Shown: positions 1 through 10,908 of the stretch, piece after piece
Layout: each line of letters starts with the position of its first letter
Numbering within the stretch: the first letter of the stretch is position 1
NCBI GenBank assembly: GCA_022496185.1
Contig: WTXG01000106.1
Coordinates: 1 to 64,000, forward strand
Length of the DNA: 64,000 nt
Source of the DNA: Multifurca ochricompacta
Lineage: Eukaryota; Basidiomycota; Agaricomycetes; Russulales; Russulaceae
Reading direction: 5' to 3'
Notes under the pieces: model-generated
The model's database searches: none
The model's input: only the letters and a program-made list of their open reading frames with translations
What the model was told of the DNA's origin: nothing
Program-made: the position numbers and the translations under genes

Positions 1-290
1 CCCCATACAATGGGGGCAGTTGCGCTGTCTGGGCAGCATATTACTTCCCAGTGTACCATAAGCCGAAGTATGATTGTATATGGCAGCTCTGACGTGGGGG
101 CAATGTACCTGCTGCCCTTTACTGAGCAGCACCTAAAACAGGGTTCACTGGGTGAAAGTCCCGTGTCACCCACTAGGGGAGACCTTAGTGTGGTGTCCAT
201 TAGACTGCCCTGCAGATCTCTCCCAGTATGCTTGATTCTTCAAGTTGGAAAAGAGAGGTGGGTTCCGCAAATGGATTAACGAGATTCCCA

Positions 291-332
<42 letters not shown>

Positions 333-1910
333 AGGCTTGGCAGAATCAGTGGGGAAAGAAGACCCTGTTGGCTTGACTCTAGTTTGACATTGTGAAAAGA
401 CATAGAGGGTGTAGCATAAGTGGGAGCCTCGGCGCTGTTGAAATACCACTACCTTTATCATCTTTTTACTTATTCGATTAGGTGGAGCTGGGATGAAAGT
501 CCCACCTTTTGGCCTTCAAGGTCCTTGCGGGCCGATCCAGGTTGAAGACATTGTCAGGTGGGGAGTTTGGCTGGGGCAGCACATCTGTTAAAAGCAGTGT
601 TTGACTTCTGGTCAGGTTTGCACTTGTGTTTGGATTCTTCTCTGTGTTTTGGTTTGCATCAGGGGGCCTCATTGTGACTTTAGGTTTGGGGCTGGATTTG
701 CAGGACCCACTATTCTGATCGGATAGGTATTCTTTTACAATTCGTCAGGTTTGGTCTCTATGGCTCTGTGCTAAGGGATTTGGCTGGTCCTGATGAGGCT
801 AACTCGACAACACAAGGCATGCAGAACTGAGACTTGTGGTCAAATGTTATTGGTCCTTATTGAATGGGTTAGTTGGTATTTGGTACTACACTCAACAAAC
901 TGGTTTTGATCCTTAAGTGGTGTAAATGATAGTGGACTTGTGTTCAGAACAGGTCATTTTGCTGGTTGTTGGTATACTAGGAAAGCTGGCTCTTACTGGC
1001 ACATTAATAGGGGTAAACTGCTCTTCTGGGAGGGCTACAAGGGGTGATATCCCTTGTTAGGGTCTGGAATCAAGACTGGTTAGTTTCCTTAGCCCCCTCC
1101 TGGTCATGTGAAATAGTCCCACAAGACCAAGTGCAACAGGCCTTTGTCAGATGAGGTTGGTGTCTGGTTGGAATAAAGGCCTTACAGCCTTGCATAGCTC
1201 ACATTATGGGTGGATGTTCTTATCACTTTGCTGCACATGCTGGCATATGTACCATACGTATAGAAAGGGGACAATGGAATCGAGTTTACCAACTCAGTTC
1301 AACGATGCAGAGATTTAGAGAAGGGATCTATTATACTGTAGATTGTCCCTTGACGGTACACAAAGGGGACGCCTCCTCGTGGTGGCTACTGGAAACAGTG
1401 TCTCTGACACTGGCTAAATGTCCCTGGGTTGGAGTCTATAGGACTTAGAAGTGAGTGCTATAGGCAATAGCCCAAACTATTGGATTTGACAGAACCTTCA
1501 AGAATTGACGGATTCTTTTTGAATTACCTTTGACTTGTTGGATTCGGATCTTTTTTGAAGAACTTATTGAATTATCGCTGTCCCTTAGAGAGTATCCACT
1601 ACATTGACTTTTCTTATATGTACGGAACTGGAACCCTGGACATACAGGCTCTTCTCTTTGTACTTAGGTGCCCTGTTAAGCTGCTTTGGACTTTACCCTA
1701 CTTATGGCTAAACGAACATATAGCGTAAATTGGGAAGTAGTTAGAGTCACAACAGAGTTGCTTTTACACCGCAGGGCCCCTGGTCCAAAGCTCACTTGTT
1801 GTTTTTACAGTCGCCCACACTTTGTGCCTAACAGCACACCAAATCTTTTTACAACACACTTATACACACTCTTGATCACACACTACTCGTCATCTACACT
1901 GTCACCTCAC
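1..1910. other. Unassigned sequence, no recognisable gene
   Basis: I see no protein family, RNA gene or LTR boundary here. Only short open frames occur (the longest about 80-90 codons) with no recognisable motifs. The last 100 bases before 1911 are rich in CA and CT and lead into a coding-like ATG, so they may be the promoter or leader of the disrupted gene that follows. The stretch could also be old transposon sequence too decayed to place. Confidence 0.4.
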
Positions 1911-2331
1911 ATGGCAGAATCTTCCAAGGCCCGTACTCTGCGCTCGCAGAACAAGAAATCGAAACCTAAACAAACGGTTGAGGCAGACCCTCCTCCGCCA
2001 CCAGTGGACCAGGCACCTTCACCGGCTCTTTCACTCACACTGTGGCAGATGATGACATAGATATGTCTGATCTGTCACAAGTCCCGCCGATGTTGGATCC
2101 GAACTCATCATCTCCCCGATTGGGACATGAAGGTGCCCAAAGTGATATGTGTCTTAACCAGCCCAAAGGCGCAATTAGCAGTGACGACTTGTTGTTCTGC
2201 TTTGCCTGCTGTCTGGCTGAGAACTACAGCATGAAATCAGATAAAATGGATGTAATTGTTCAATGAAAGCTGGTGGCGTCCCCCAACAATGAATGGGAGC
2301 TAGACAAGCTCATTACTCAAATGTTTGAAGG
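1911..2331 (+). pseudogene. Unknown coding remnant, part 1 (5' end)
   Basis: A coding-like stretch starts at ATG 1911 with a basic, proline-rich N terminus (MAESSKARTLRSQNKK, then a run of prolines). It changes frame near 2030-2042 into an acidic segment (VADDDIDMSDLSQVPP) and carries one in-frame TGA at 2264. It ends at the exact insertion point of Gypsy A1 and resumes at 11501 in the same sense. I do not recognise the family. The bias toward polar and acidic residues and the continuity across the insertion argue for a real former ORF, either a host gene or the ORF of another transposon. Confidence 0.5.
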
Positions 2332-2924
2332 TGTTACAATCCCTGCCGAGCAACCCTGTTTTCTTCACCCTTCCCAACGACGACCCCTCCTTACCACCCA
2401 CCCTACACTTCATGATCACATCCCCATCCTGGGATCCATCACATGCTCTCCTCCCGTCCCCGTGACCTCTGTTGTACTTGTTGACCTATTGTTTACCTAT
2501 GCTTGACCCTTATCTTGTTATCTCTTATCCCTTTATCTTTACGACCGGACACTTACTTAATACCCTATCAGAAGCCAGGCTTTACGCCCTCTGCTTTCGT
2601 ATATTTGGGCCCACCTGACTCCGTTATCCTTATCTCATTGACGCCCATTTACTTACGTATATAAGTCCACTGTAGCTACCTTGTAGACCTCAGACTTGAC
2701 TTATTGAATACATCAGTGCCTGTCTTCCGGACATCCCCTTGGAACTCTTGACTTGTTTGTCTCAGTGCTTCTGGCACTTCCCGCTCAAGATCGTCTCAAG
2801 GCGCAGCCCTTCTGACTTTGACTCATCCCACCTGAACTCCAAGGAGCCTTATTGGTTCCTTACCTGAACTCGCAGACCGAGCTGTCACACAAGTCGTGTG
2901 GAATGTCCCGCATCAGACGTAACA
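2332..2924 (+). repeat. 5' LTR of Gypsy A1
   Basis: Starts TGTTACAATCCC and ends GACGTAACA. A TATA box (TATATAA, about 2658) lies 34 bases before AGACTTGACTT (2692-2702), the inferred transcript start. That 11-mer is complementary to the priming site after the LTR except for one CpG-type change; the 3' LTR copy matches exactly. Confidence 0.93.
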
Positions 2925-2926
2925 TC

Positions 2927-2937
2927 AAGTCGAGTCT
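2927..2937 (+). promoter_or_regulatory. Primer-binding site, self-priming type (A1)
   Basis: AAGTCGAGTCT begins two bases after the 5' LTR. It is the exact reverse complement of AGACTCGACTT at 11268-11278 in the 3' LTR, 34 bases after that LTR's TATA box. No TGG-type tRNA complement is present at the LTR edge. Established knowledge: Tf1/sushi elements prime minus-strand DNA with the first 11 nt of their own RNA. Confidence 0.75.
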
Positions 2938-2943
2938 CTCAAC

Positions 2944-4455
2944 GTGGCTTCCAGCCACAGTCAGACCCTCTTCCGCGAAGAACTCATCGAACGCAGAGAC
3001 GAGCATAATCTTTCACAACAAGTACTTGGCTCTGCCACCTGGAAAGACTTTGAATCCAAGTTTGGATATTACGTCTATCACGACGGAAGATACCAACCGG
3101 TAGAATACGACGACGAAAAGAGAGTTTGGTACCGTATCCAATACTCGGACAGCCGACACTCTTGGGTCACTACAGGACCCGCCCCACCTGAATTTGGATT
3201 AGGACCGTGGAGGGAGAACCCCCCGGCCATTGTTACGGACTCTGAGCCAGAAGAGTACGTAGAAGAACCTAGTGAAGAAGCACTGGTATTAGTGTTGACT
3301 ATTGCCCCAGTTGCACCCAGAGTTGCCACATCTGGAGCCCCCACTTTGACAACTCCCCAGATTTCCATACAGTCTACCGACACCGTCACCCCATTCTATC
3401 AAGGAATGTCTACTATCGCCACCCAACTCCCAGACCCAGCTCCCCCTCCTCCACCACCAGCTATGCTGCCGCCGAATATCCCCCCACCATCGGGACGCCT
3501 GTCAGGTGTATTGCCACAGACATTCACAGGAGACCGATCACAGAGCAAGAAGTTTATGTTGGAGTTTACGACTTTCAAAAACTTCAACCACGATGTCCCC
3601 CAGATCATCAACCCTTTCCAACGAGCCAACCTCTTCTTATCATTAATTTGAGGAGAGGCTGTGGATGACTGGACTATGGAACAGCTGGAATGGCTGAACG
3701 AGCAGATTGAAAGTGGACGCCGTACCACTAGCAAGGGCCTTTGGGAAACCATTGCCCAAAGATTTAAAGACGCGTTCACCGATGGGCAGGCCAAGCAGAA
3801 GGCCACTTGAGAGCTAAAAGCCCTGAGAATGGAGAAGGGAGAACTGGACGCCTATGTAGCAAAGTTCAGAAGCCTGGCCAACAGAGCCGGTTACGACACA
3901 GATGAAGAAGCGACACTGGATCTCTTCTCCCAAGGGTTGCCCAACCCACTGGTAAAAAACATCATCCAGTTCCACCACCCCAGTGATTGGGATACTTGGG
4001 TCGACGCTGCACGACGACAGCAGCAGGATTACCTCGACTTCCAGACATGCTTTGGAGTCGACACGAAGAAGGGGAAGACCTGCGACCAATGGAAGGCCGC
4101 CTTTGGGGTCAAGCCCGTGCACTCCAGTCAGAGGGACCCGAATGCCATGGATACCTCAGCCGACAGAACTAGAGCACGAGTTGCACTCACCGAGGATGAA
4201 AGGCAGACATTGATGAAGGAAGGAAGGTGCTTTCGATGTAAAGCACAAGGGCATATGTCAAGGGAGTGCCTGAAGAAGGGGGTGCGAGCGGCTGAGGCAA
4301 CAACTGCGCCCATACGCAATAACCTGCCGACTGTCAAAAAGAAAACGCCGACAAAAGAAGAAAAGGCGCAAGAGATATGGGCAAACATGATGAAAGAAAG
4401 TGAGGAAGTGCAGGCCATTTTGGTCGAAAAGGCATTCGCAAAAAAGGATTTTTGA
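2944..4455 (+). pseudogene. gag: gag of Gypsy A1 (nucleocapsid polyprotein)
   Basis: One frame of about 503 codons encodes the structural protein that would form the virus-like particle. It has an N-terminal domain rich in aromatic residues, a proline-rich linker (about residues 150-190), the retrotransposon gag core, a DPNAMD motif, and a CCHC zinc knuckle CFRCKAQGHMSREC (4228-4269). Two TGA stops (3649, 3808) break it; A2 has CAA and CGA there. The frame opens on GTG GCT TCC with no in-frame ATG before it, and A2 is the same, so the true start is unresolved. It ends in GAT TTT TGA, and pol continues in the -1 frame. Confidence 0.9.
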
Positions 4456-4978
4456 TTGGCTCAAACCCATTGGCCTGGGCACGAGCATTACATGTAACCT
4501 CTGTGTACACTAGTCGCTTCAAATCATTGAAAATACCAGTACATTTCGAAACTACACAGAGGATGGCCGACCGTGACATCCTGATTGACTCAGGTGCCAC
4601 CGATAACTTTATCAGTCCATGAATGGTGTGGACCATGGGGCTGGGAATGCTGGCACTTCCCCAAGAAAAGAACATTTGGAATATTGATGGGACTGCCAAT
4701 CGAGCAGGCAGGATTACACATTATACTGATCTCAACGTTCAAGTGGGAGAGGTAACAAAAGTTATTTGTTTCCTAGTCACCAACCTAGGCAACGAAGATG
4801 TGGTTCTGGGATACCCCTGGCTTGCGGCATTTGAACCAAAAATCAACTGGAGGGATGCGACCATGGACAAGGAGTTCTACCCCATCCTCATCACGTCAAT
4901 AGGGTATGACTATGCCGTTCGACATTCAGTAGCACGCAGAGTGGAAGAGGAGATCAAAGACCCTGGTTACTGTTTCAC
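4446..4978 (+). pseudogene. pol: pol of Gypsy A1, part 1 (aspartic protease)
   Basis: Pol overlaps the end of gag in the -1 frame. It contains the retropepsin active-site motif DSGATDNFI (near 4588) and downstream protease residues (LGYPWL, FEPKINW). A TGA lies at 4620 where A2 encodes a sense codon. There is no independent start, so expression would require a -1 frameshift at the T-run in front of the gag stop. The reading is cut at 4978 by a hAT-like transposon and resumes at 6649 after one copy of its 8-bp target duplication. Confidence 0.88.
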
Positions 4979-5208
4979 TAGGGCATAGCACGAGTCTGGG
5001 TAACTCGTGAGTTTTTTGAGTAGAGCCATGGGAAAACTCACGGGTATTGATACTTGCGGATCTGGGTGATCCGTGGGAAAATACTCATGCGGATCCGGGT
5101 ATTGATTTTGGCACCCCGGGTACCCGCACGGGTACTCGCAGAATACTCGTGGGAATATTATTATATAAAATTATTTTTTTACTAGGCTTGTCAACCTAGA
5201 ACAGAAAT

Positions 5209-5284
5209 GGCTGAAACATGGATTGAACCTAAGACCTCTGGGAACAAGCTCGGTCCAGTGCTCTAACCACTAAGCCACCCAGCC
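5209..5284 (-). pseudogene. tRNA-like sequence (tRNA pseudogene or SINE-like head)
   Basis: On the minus strand, a 76-nt stretch has a 7-bp acceptor stem (GGCTGGG with TTCAGCC, two G-U pairs), a clean D arm containing an A-box match (TGGCTTAGTGG) and a B-box match (GGTTCAATCC). The anticodon arm has only a 4-bp stem (CTGG/CCAG) with an enlarged loop, and the T stem pairs poorly. No anticodon can be assigned, so it is not a working tRNA. It lies within the hAT-like element near its left end. Confidence 0.6.
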
Positions 5285-5332
5285 TCACTAGTAAAGATAC
5301 ACAATATATTATATATAGGGTTATGCAGAATT

Positions 5333-6185
5333 GATTTTATCACTTGTATCTAATTAATTGTGAATGCATTTTGATCTTATCACTTGTATTATCTTAGATG
5401 TATATCTTTAGTATCTAATTAATTGTGAACGCATTTTTGATCTTATCACTTAGATGTACATCCCAAGTATCTAATTCAATCGTGAACGCATTTTTGATCT
5501 TATCACTTGTATTAGATGTATATCCTAAGTATCTAATTAACTGTGAACGCGTTTTTGATCTTATCACTTAGATGTACATCCCAAGTATCTAATTAATTGT
5601 GAACACATTTTTGATCTTATCACTTAGATGTACATCCCAAGTATCTAATTAGTTGTGAACGCATTTTTGATCTTATCACTCAGATGTACATTCCAAGTAT
5701 CTAATTAGTTGTGAACGCATTTTTGATCTTATCACTTAGATGTACATCCCAAGTATCTAATTAATTGTGAACGCATTTTTGATCTTATCACTTAGATGTA
5801 CATCCCAAGTATCTAATTAGTTGTGAATGCATTTTTGATCTTATCACTCAGATGTACATTCCAAGTATCTAATTAATTGTGAACGCATTTTTGATCTTAT
5901 CACTTAGATGTACATCCCAAGTATCTAATTAACTGTGAACGCATTTTTGATCTTATCACTTAGATGTACATCCTAAGTATCTAATTAATTGTGAACGCGT
6001 TTTTGATCTTATCACTTAGATGTACATCCCAAGTATCTAATTAGTTGTGAACGCATTTTTGATCTTATCACTTAGATGTACATCCCAAGTATCTAATTAA
6101 CTGTGAACACATTTTGATCTTATCACTTAGATGTATATCCTAAGTATCTAATTAATTGTGAACGCGTTTTTGATCTTATCAATTA
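5333..6185. repeat. Minisatellite, about 15 copies of a 56-bp unit
   Basis: Tandem units contain GATCTTATCACTTAGATG, TACATCCCAAGTATCTAA and TTGTGAACGCATTTTT in order. The first two or three units are divergent (CACTTGTATTAG variants); the rest differ by a few bases, mostly CpG-type (GAACGC/GAACAC, GCGTTT/GCATTT). It lies wholly inside the hAT-like element. There are no unique spacers, so it is not a CRISPR-like array. Confidence 0.95.
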
Positions 6186-6648
6186 GGCGTGATCCCGGCA
6201 TCTCTGTACCGATGCGTGCCGACGCATGCATTCCTAAGCCTACCTTCCTAGATAGGAAGGCAATGCACGGTCCGATCGGCGCGCCCCACACTTCGCGTTT
6301 TTTTGCATTTTTTTGCATTTTTTTGCATTTCTATAGATATTGTAACTGATTCTTGTTTTATTTTGGATCGGATGCATAATCTGACTTGAAATTTCGTGGG
6401 ATTGTAGTAATATATATATTCTTTCTGTGTATGCAAGATGAAGATCTCTGGCTGCCTCAAACCTTTCAAGTAAACCTACGAGTATACCCATGAGTACTCA
6501 GATCTGTGCGAGTATAGGACTCGTGGCTCCAGGTGATCTGTGGGAACATACTCGTGCGGATCTGAGTATGGGATTATCTAATCTAAATACCCGCAAGTTC
6601 GGATCCAGGTAACTCACGAGTGCACTCGTGCTAGGCCCTATGTTTCAC

Positions 6649-9603
6649 TACCAAGGCATCGGAGCTTGCGCAGAAGGCGGTGGAAGGACATGCTGAAAAG
6701 ACCTTTGAAGAGGTGGTGCCTGAAGAATATCGCCAACATTGGAAGGTGTTCTCAGAGGAAGAATCCCAACGCTTCCCACCCGCGCGACCATGGGACCATG
6801 CTATCGACTTTGCACCCAATACCCCGTCGGCAATTGACTGCAAAATTTACCCATTGTCACAGGCGGAACAAACGGCACTCACAGCATTTCTCAAGGAACA
6901 TCTTGCAAAAGGGTACATCCATCCATCAAAGTCACCATATGCTTCACCATTCTTCTTTATCAAGAAGAAAGATGGAAAACTCCAGCCCGTCCAGGATTAT
7001 CAACGAATCAACGCCTACACCGTAAAGAACGCCTACCCACTACCACTTATATCAGAACTCATTGATACCATGTGAGACAAATCCCTATTCTCTAAGATGG
7101 ATGTCCACTGGGGATACAACAACATCCGAATCAAGGAAGGAGACCAGTGTAAAGCGGCATTCAAAACCAACCAAGGGCTCTTTGAACCAAATGTCATGTT
7201 CTTCGGTCTCACCAATTCGCCCGCCACGTTCCAGTCCATGATGAATCACATCTTCCGTGATCTCATTCTTACCAGCGAGGTTGTAGTGTATATGGACGAT
7301 ATACTGGTAGCCACTGCAAACGATCTTGCCCACCATCGCGAACAGGTACACCAAGTGTTGAACATCCTGCATGAGCATGACCTATACCTTAAACCAGCTA
7401 AATGTTCATTCGAACAACCAAGCGTGGAATACTTGGGAGTCATCCTGGAAGGGGGGCATGTGCGAATGGACCCGGTAAAGATCCAAGGGGTCCAGGAATG
7501 GCCCATACCCATGTGTGTCAAAGATGTGCGGTCCTTTGTTGGGTTTTGCAACTTCTACCGATGCTTTGTTCGAGGATTCTCAGGGATCGCCCAACCACTA
7601 AACGGACTACTGAAGAAAGATGTCCCATGGCATTGGGCGGAGGAACAACAGCGCGCTTTTGAACAAATCCGCGATATCATTAGCTCAGAACCGGTTCTAC
7701 TACAGCCAGATCTAGAAAAACCTTTTGAACTAGAAGTTGACGTGTCTCGTTTTGCCAATGGAGCGGTACTGAATCAATGAGATGCGGCTGGGATGCTTCA
7801 CCCAGTGGCCTTCTACTCAGAGACGTTCTCATCGGCAGAGTGAAATTACGACATTTGGGACAGAGAGTTACTGGCCATTGTGAAGGCCCTATGACATTGG
7901 CGACCATACCTAGCGGGAACCCCTCATAAGACTATTATCCATACTGACCACTCCAACCTGCTCTATTGGAAGGAGCCCCACAAGATCAGTCGACGAGTCG
8001 CTCGCGAAGTCCTGGAGCTGGAAGAGTACAATTTCATACTGAAACATGTCACGGGAAGTCACAATGCACGTGCCGATGCTCTATCATGACGATCAGATTT
8101 AGACAATGGCGGGGAGGACAACAATGATATCACAGTACTCCCTGAAGAGGTCTTTGCGAAAGCGGCTGTCATCAGTCTTCACGATATGGACTTGTGGGCT
8201 CAAGTGTCGCAAAACATGAACCCGCAGTTATGCGAATCATGGGCAGATGCACACAACCTGAAGAAAATTGATAGCCTCTGGTGGAAGGACGGGGATCGTC
8301 TTGTTGTCACCAGTGGCAACAACATTAAGAGGGGGGTGATCCATTTTCACCATGACCTCCCCTCGGCAGGACACCCAGGAATTGCTAACACATATGCCTT
8401 GGCCAAGAGAGATTACTGGTGGCCAAGTATGAAGAAGGACATGGAGAGCTACGTGAAAGGATGTGCGGAATGCCAAGCCAATAAAGTCAACACACACCCG
8501 CATCCACCAGCTCTATTCCCAATCACGCCCATGAACTTGATGCCGTTTCAGACTGTCACAATGGACTTCATCGTGAAACTGCCCACATCAAGGGGCTTTG
8601 ACTCAATCCTGACCGTTACAGACCACGACTGCTCCAAAGCAGCACTGTTCATACCCTGTAATGAGTCCATCACAGCGGAAGGAGTAGCCAGACTTTACCT
8701 GGACCACGTTTACAGACATTACGGCCTCCCCCAGAAGATCATCTCCGACCGCGATCCACGCTTCACCTCCGCCTTCGCTAAGGCGCTCTGTAAAATACTG
8801 GACGTAACCCAAAACATCTCAACAGCCTACCACCCACAGACTGATGGGCAATCGGAAAGGACAAACCAGTGGTTGGAACAATACCTTCAGTTCTGGTGTA
8901 ATGGGCGACAAGATGATTGGGCTGACTGGCTAGCAACAGCGGAATTCACACATAATTCGTGGCCCAATGGCACCACTAAAGCCTCTCCATTCTCACTTAT
9001 CATGGGATGGACGCCGTGAACCACCTGGACCAACAAACCCACAAACGTCCCATCAGCTGCGCAGCGTATCAGCCAATGGGAAGAGATCAGGCAATCGGCC
9101 AATGAGAACTGCTGAAGGCACAAAAGACCCTGTCGGAGAAACCCTCGAAGTTCACACCTTATCAGACCAATGACTTGGTATGGCTCGAAGGGAAGAATAT
9201 CCGTACATCACATCCAACAGCCAAGTTAGCACCCCGATGACATGGACCCTTCAAAATAACACGGAAGCTGTCAGATGCGTCATACGAGCTTGAACTTCCA
9301 TCCATGTGGAGGATCCACCCAGTCTTCCACGCCAGACTTCTGACACTGTATAAGGAAACACCCCTGCATGGGGAAAACTTCCCAAGGCCCCTTCCAGAAC
9401 TGATTGATGGAGAAGCGGAATGGGAAGTGGGTCAGATTCTAGATTCCATGCGTAAAGGCCGAGGGCGCAAACTGCATTACCTTGTCAAGTGGAAGGGATT
9501 CCCAGACTCTGACAACTCGTGGGAGCCAGCCGGGAATATCTTTGCCCCGGTCCTTATCTCGGAGTTCCATGCCCGACACCCAGAAGCGCCCAAGGACATT
9601 TAA
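6649..9603 (+). pseudogene. pol: pol of Gypsy A1, part 2 (RT, RNase H, integrase, chromodomain)
   Basis: Continues after the hAT-like insertion. The RT has the catalytic YMDD (7289-7300) and the NSPATFQ motif. RNase H follows. The integrase has an HHCC zinc domain (8340-8485) and the D, D, E triad (MDFIVKLP, SDRDPRF, TDGQSERTN). A chromodomain lies at the C terminus (YLVKWKGF...WEPAG, about 9480-9535); such domains in chromoviruses direct integration to marked chromatin. TGA stops occur at 7073, 7778, 7841, 7892, 8087 and 9017, each a sense codon in A2. A deletion near 9110 shifts the frame before the chromodomain. Confidence 0.93.
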
Positions 9604-9640
9604 AAGAGCAGTCCTAGACCCCAACTAAATTCCCCAGTAC

Positions 9641-10877
9641 ATGCTCCCTCAGCAACGTCCTACCTCCGAACAATCCATTATGTCTTTCATTGCTGCCAAC
9701 GCTGCTGTCAACGCCTTCACCGCCACCACAGTGGTCGTTGAGAACTTTCCCTCTGCTCATCCCTCCACACATCCCTCCTCACCCATCGACTATGAGGCCA
9801 CAGAAGCCCGAGTCAAAAGACAATCCCCGAATCCCAATAATGACTTTGACCACAGCAAAGAGCTGCACCCAAACGACCTCTTGGGTATGGAATTAGATGA
9901 CGAGGTCCCAGAGTTTCCATTCATTGCTAACAACCCCAACTCCTCCATGTATTTCCCCTGGAGATTACAATGGCCGATGGGACAACCGCCATCGCCAAGT
10001 ATATCTTTTACACGAATGGGGGAATGGATGTGGCGGGGTGCATGAAGAAGGGTGGCCCCGTTTATGGGGCTCCTGTTTATTTGGAGGAAAGGTATACTGG
10101 GCGCCTCCATCACACGATGACCGATGAGCAACTAGGGCACTTGGCTGCAGAAGACACACGAGCCTTTGCCATTGATGAAGTACTCAGTGACATGCGACTT
10201 CCGCGCCTCAAGGCTGAGGTCATGAGGCTGCAGAAGAACCTGACGCTCCGTTCCATGCTCAACAAACAGTATAAGGAGCACGTGAAGATGATGGCTAGGC
10301 TGACAAATGGGATGTTCCAGATAGAGCAGGAGTTGGTGGAGATTCGAAAGAGATTGGAGATAGGGGACGCGTATCAAACCATCGCTGAAAGGTATGCCGA
10401 CACTTATGCACGGCCTCTCCCCCACGATCCTTGGGTGCGGCCCCTGTGCTGCTGCCCAACCGATTCGAGATGCCGCGCATGCATGAGAATCCCCGCGGAG
10501 AAACATGCTGGCACTGTGATAGCAAGTACCACATCAGCTGGAACTGCCCACTCAACCGCAAGTGGTGCCGTCATTGTCACAGCAACCTGCATTGGAGCCG
10601 ATTCTGCATCTTTTGCCGGGTAGGAGTCGCTCCAACGATCAGCAACCCATCAGCATGGTGTGGCAAGTGCCTCCGACATAACGCGGGACACCGCGAATTG
10701 GATTGTCCGATCCATGACCTCTGCCACTCCTGTGGGCAACGCGGCCCTTATGGGTTCCTTTGTACTCACCAATGTCCACAAGATTCAGACAAGGAGAACT
10801 ACACACTGGATGATCGTAATGTAGCGGATGACTATCTGGATTTGGTACAGGATGATGACGGTACGAGTCGTTTCTAG
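9641..10877 (+). pseudogene. ORF3 of Gypsy A1: zinc-knuckle protein after integrase
   Basis: A third ORF of about 412 codons starts at ATG 9641 (or ATG 9680, MSFIAANAAVNAF), 38 bases after the pol stop. The order is a Pro/Ser-rich acidic N terminus, a compact middle domain (KYIFYTNGGMDVAGCM), a long charged helical segment, probably coiled coil (about 10180-10360), then CCHC knuckles CX2CX4HX4C (CWHC, CRHC), a CX2CX6HX4C variant and a CHSC...CTHQC motif (10506-10770), and an acidic tail. This copy has frameshifts near 9960 and 10430. A2 keeps the same protein (53891-55119), with changes concentrated in third positions. The role is unknown; nucleic-acid binding is inferred from the knuckles. 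Confidence 0.8.
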
Positions 10878-10908
10878 CCAGGTCTGCTAGAACCAGAAGG
10901 GGGGGTGA

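Larger units (their letters stand above)
4979..6640. mobile_element. Non-autonomous hAT-like DNA transposon
   Basis: The element has terminal inverted repeats TAGGGC(A/C)TAGCACGAGT (17 bp, one mismatch) and a perfect 8-bp target duplication TGTTTCAC (4971-4978 and 6641-6648). The duplication length and TAGGG termini fit the hAT superfamily. Both ends carry many copies of ACTCGTG/CACGAGT and GGATC-GGGTA motifs, like the subterminal binding sites of hAT transposases. Inside are a tRNA-like sequence and a 56-bp minisatellite. No transposase is present, so it would need one in trans. Removing it restores the pol alignment with A2. Confidence 0.85.

Noticed and set aside
1206..1448. 80-codon ORF as a small gene
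   Set aside because: No motif, no conserved copy in the window, and length within chance expectation.
5333..6185. Possible CRISPR-like array
   Set aside because: The 56-bp units abut directly with no unique spacers, in a eukaryotic transposon.
3649..9019. Alternative genetic code in which TGA is sense
   Set aside because: Sister copies have CGA (sometimes TGG or CAG) at the same sites, intact frames use ordinary Arg and Trp codons, and other ORFs end at TGA. Mutation of CpG explains it better.
9641..10877. env-like gene, as in some Gypsy elements
   Set aside because: No signal peptide, transmembrane segment or furin-like site is visible; zinc knuckles and a charged helix dominate.
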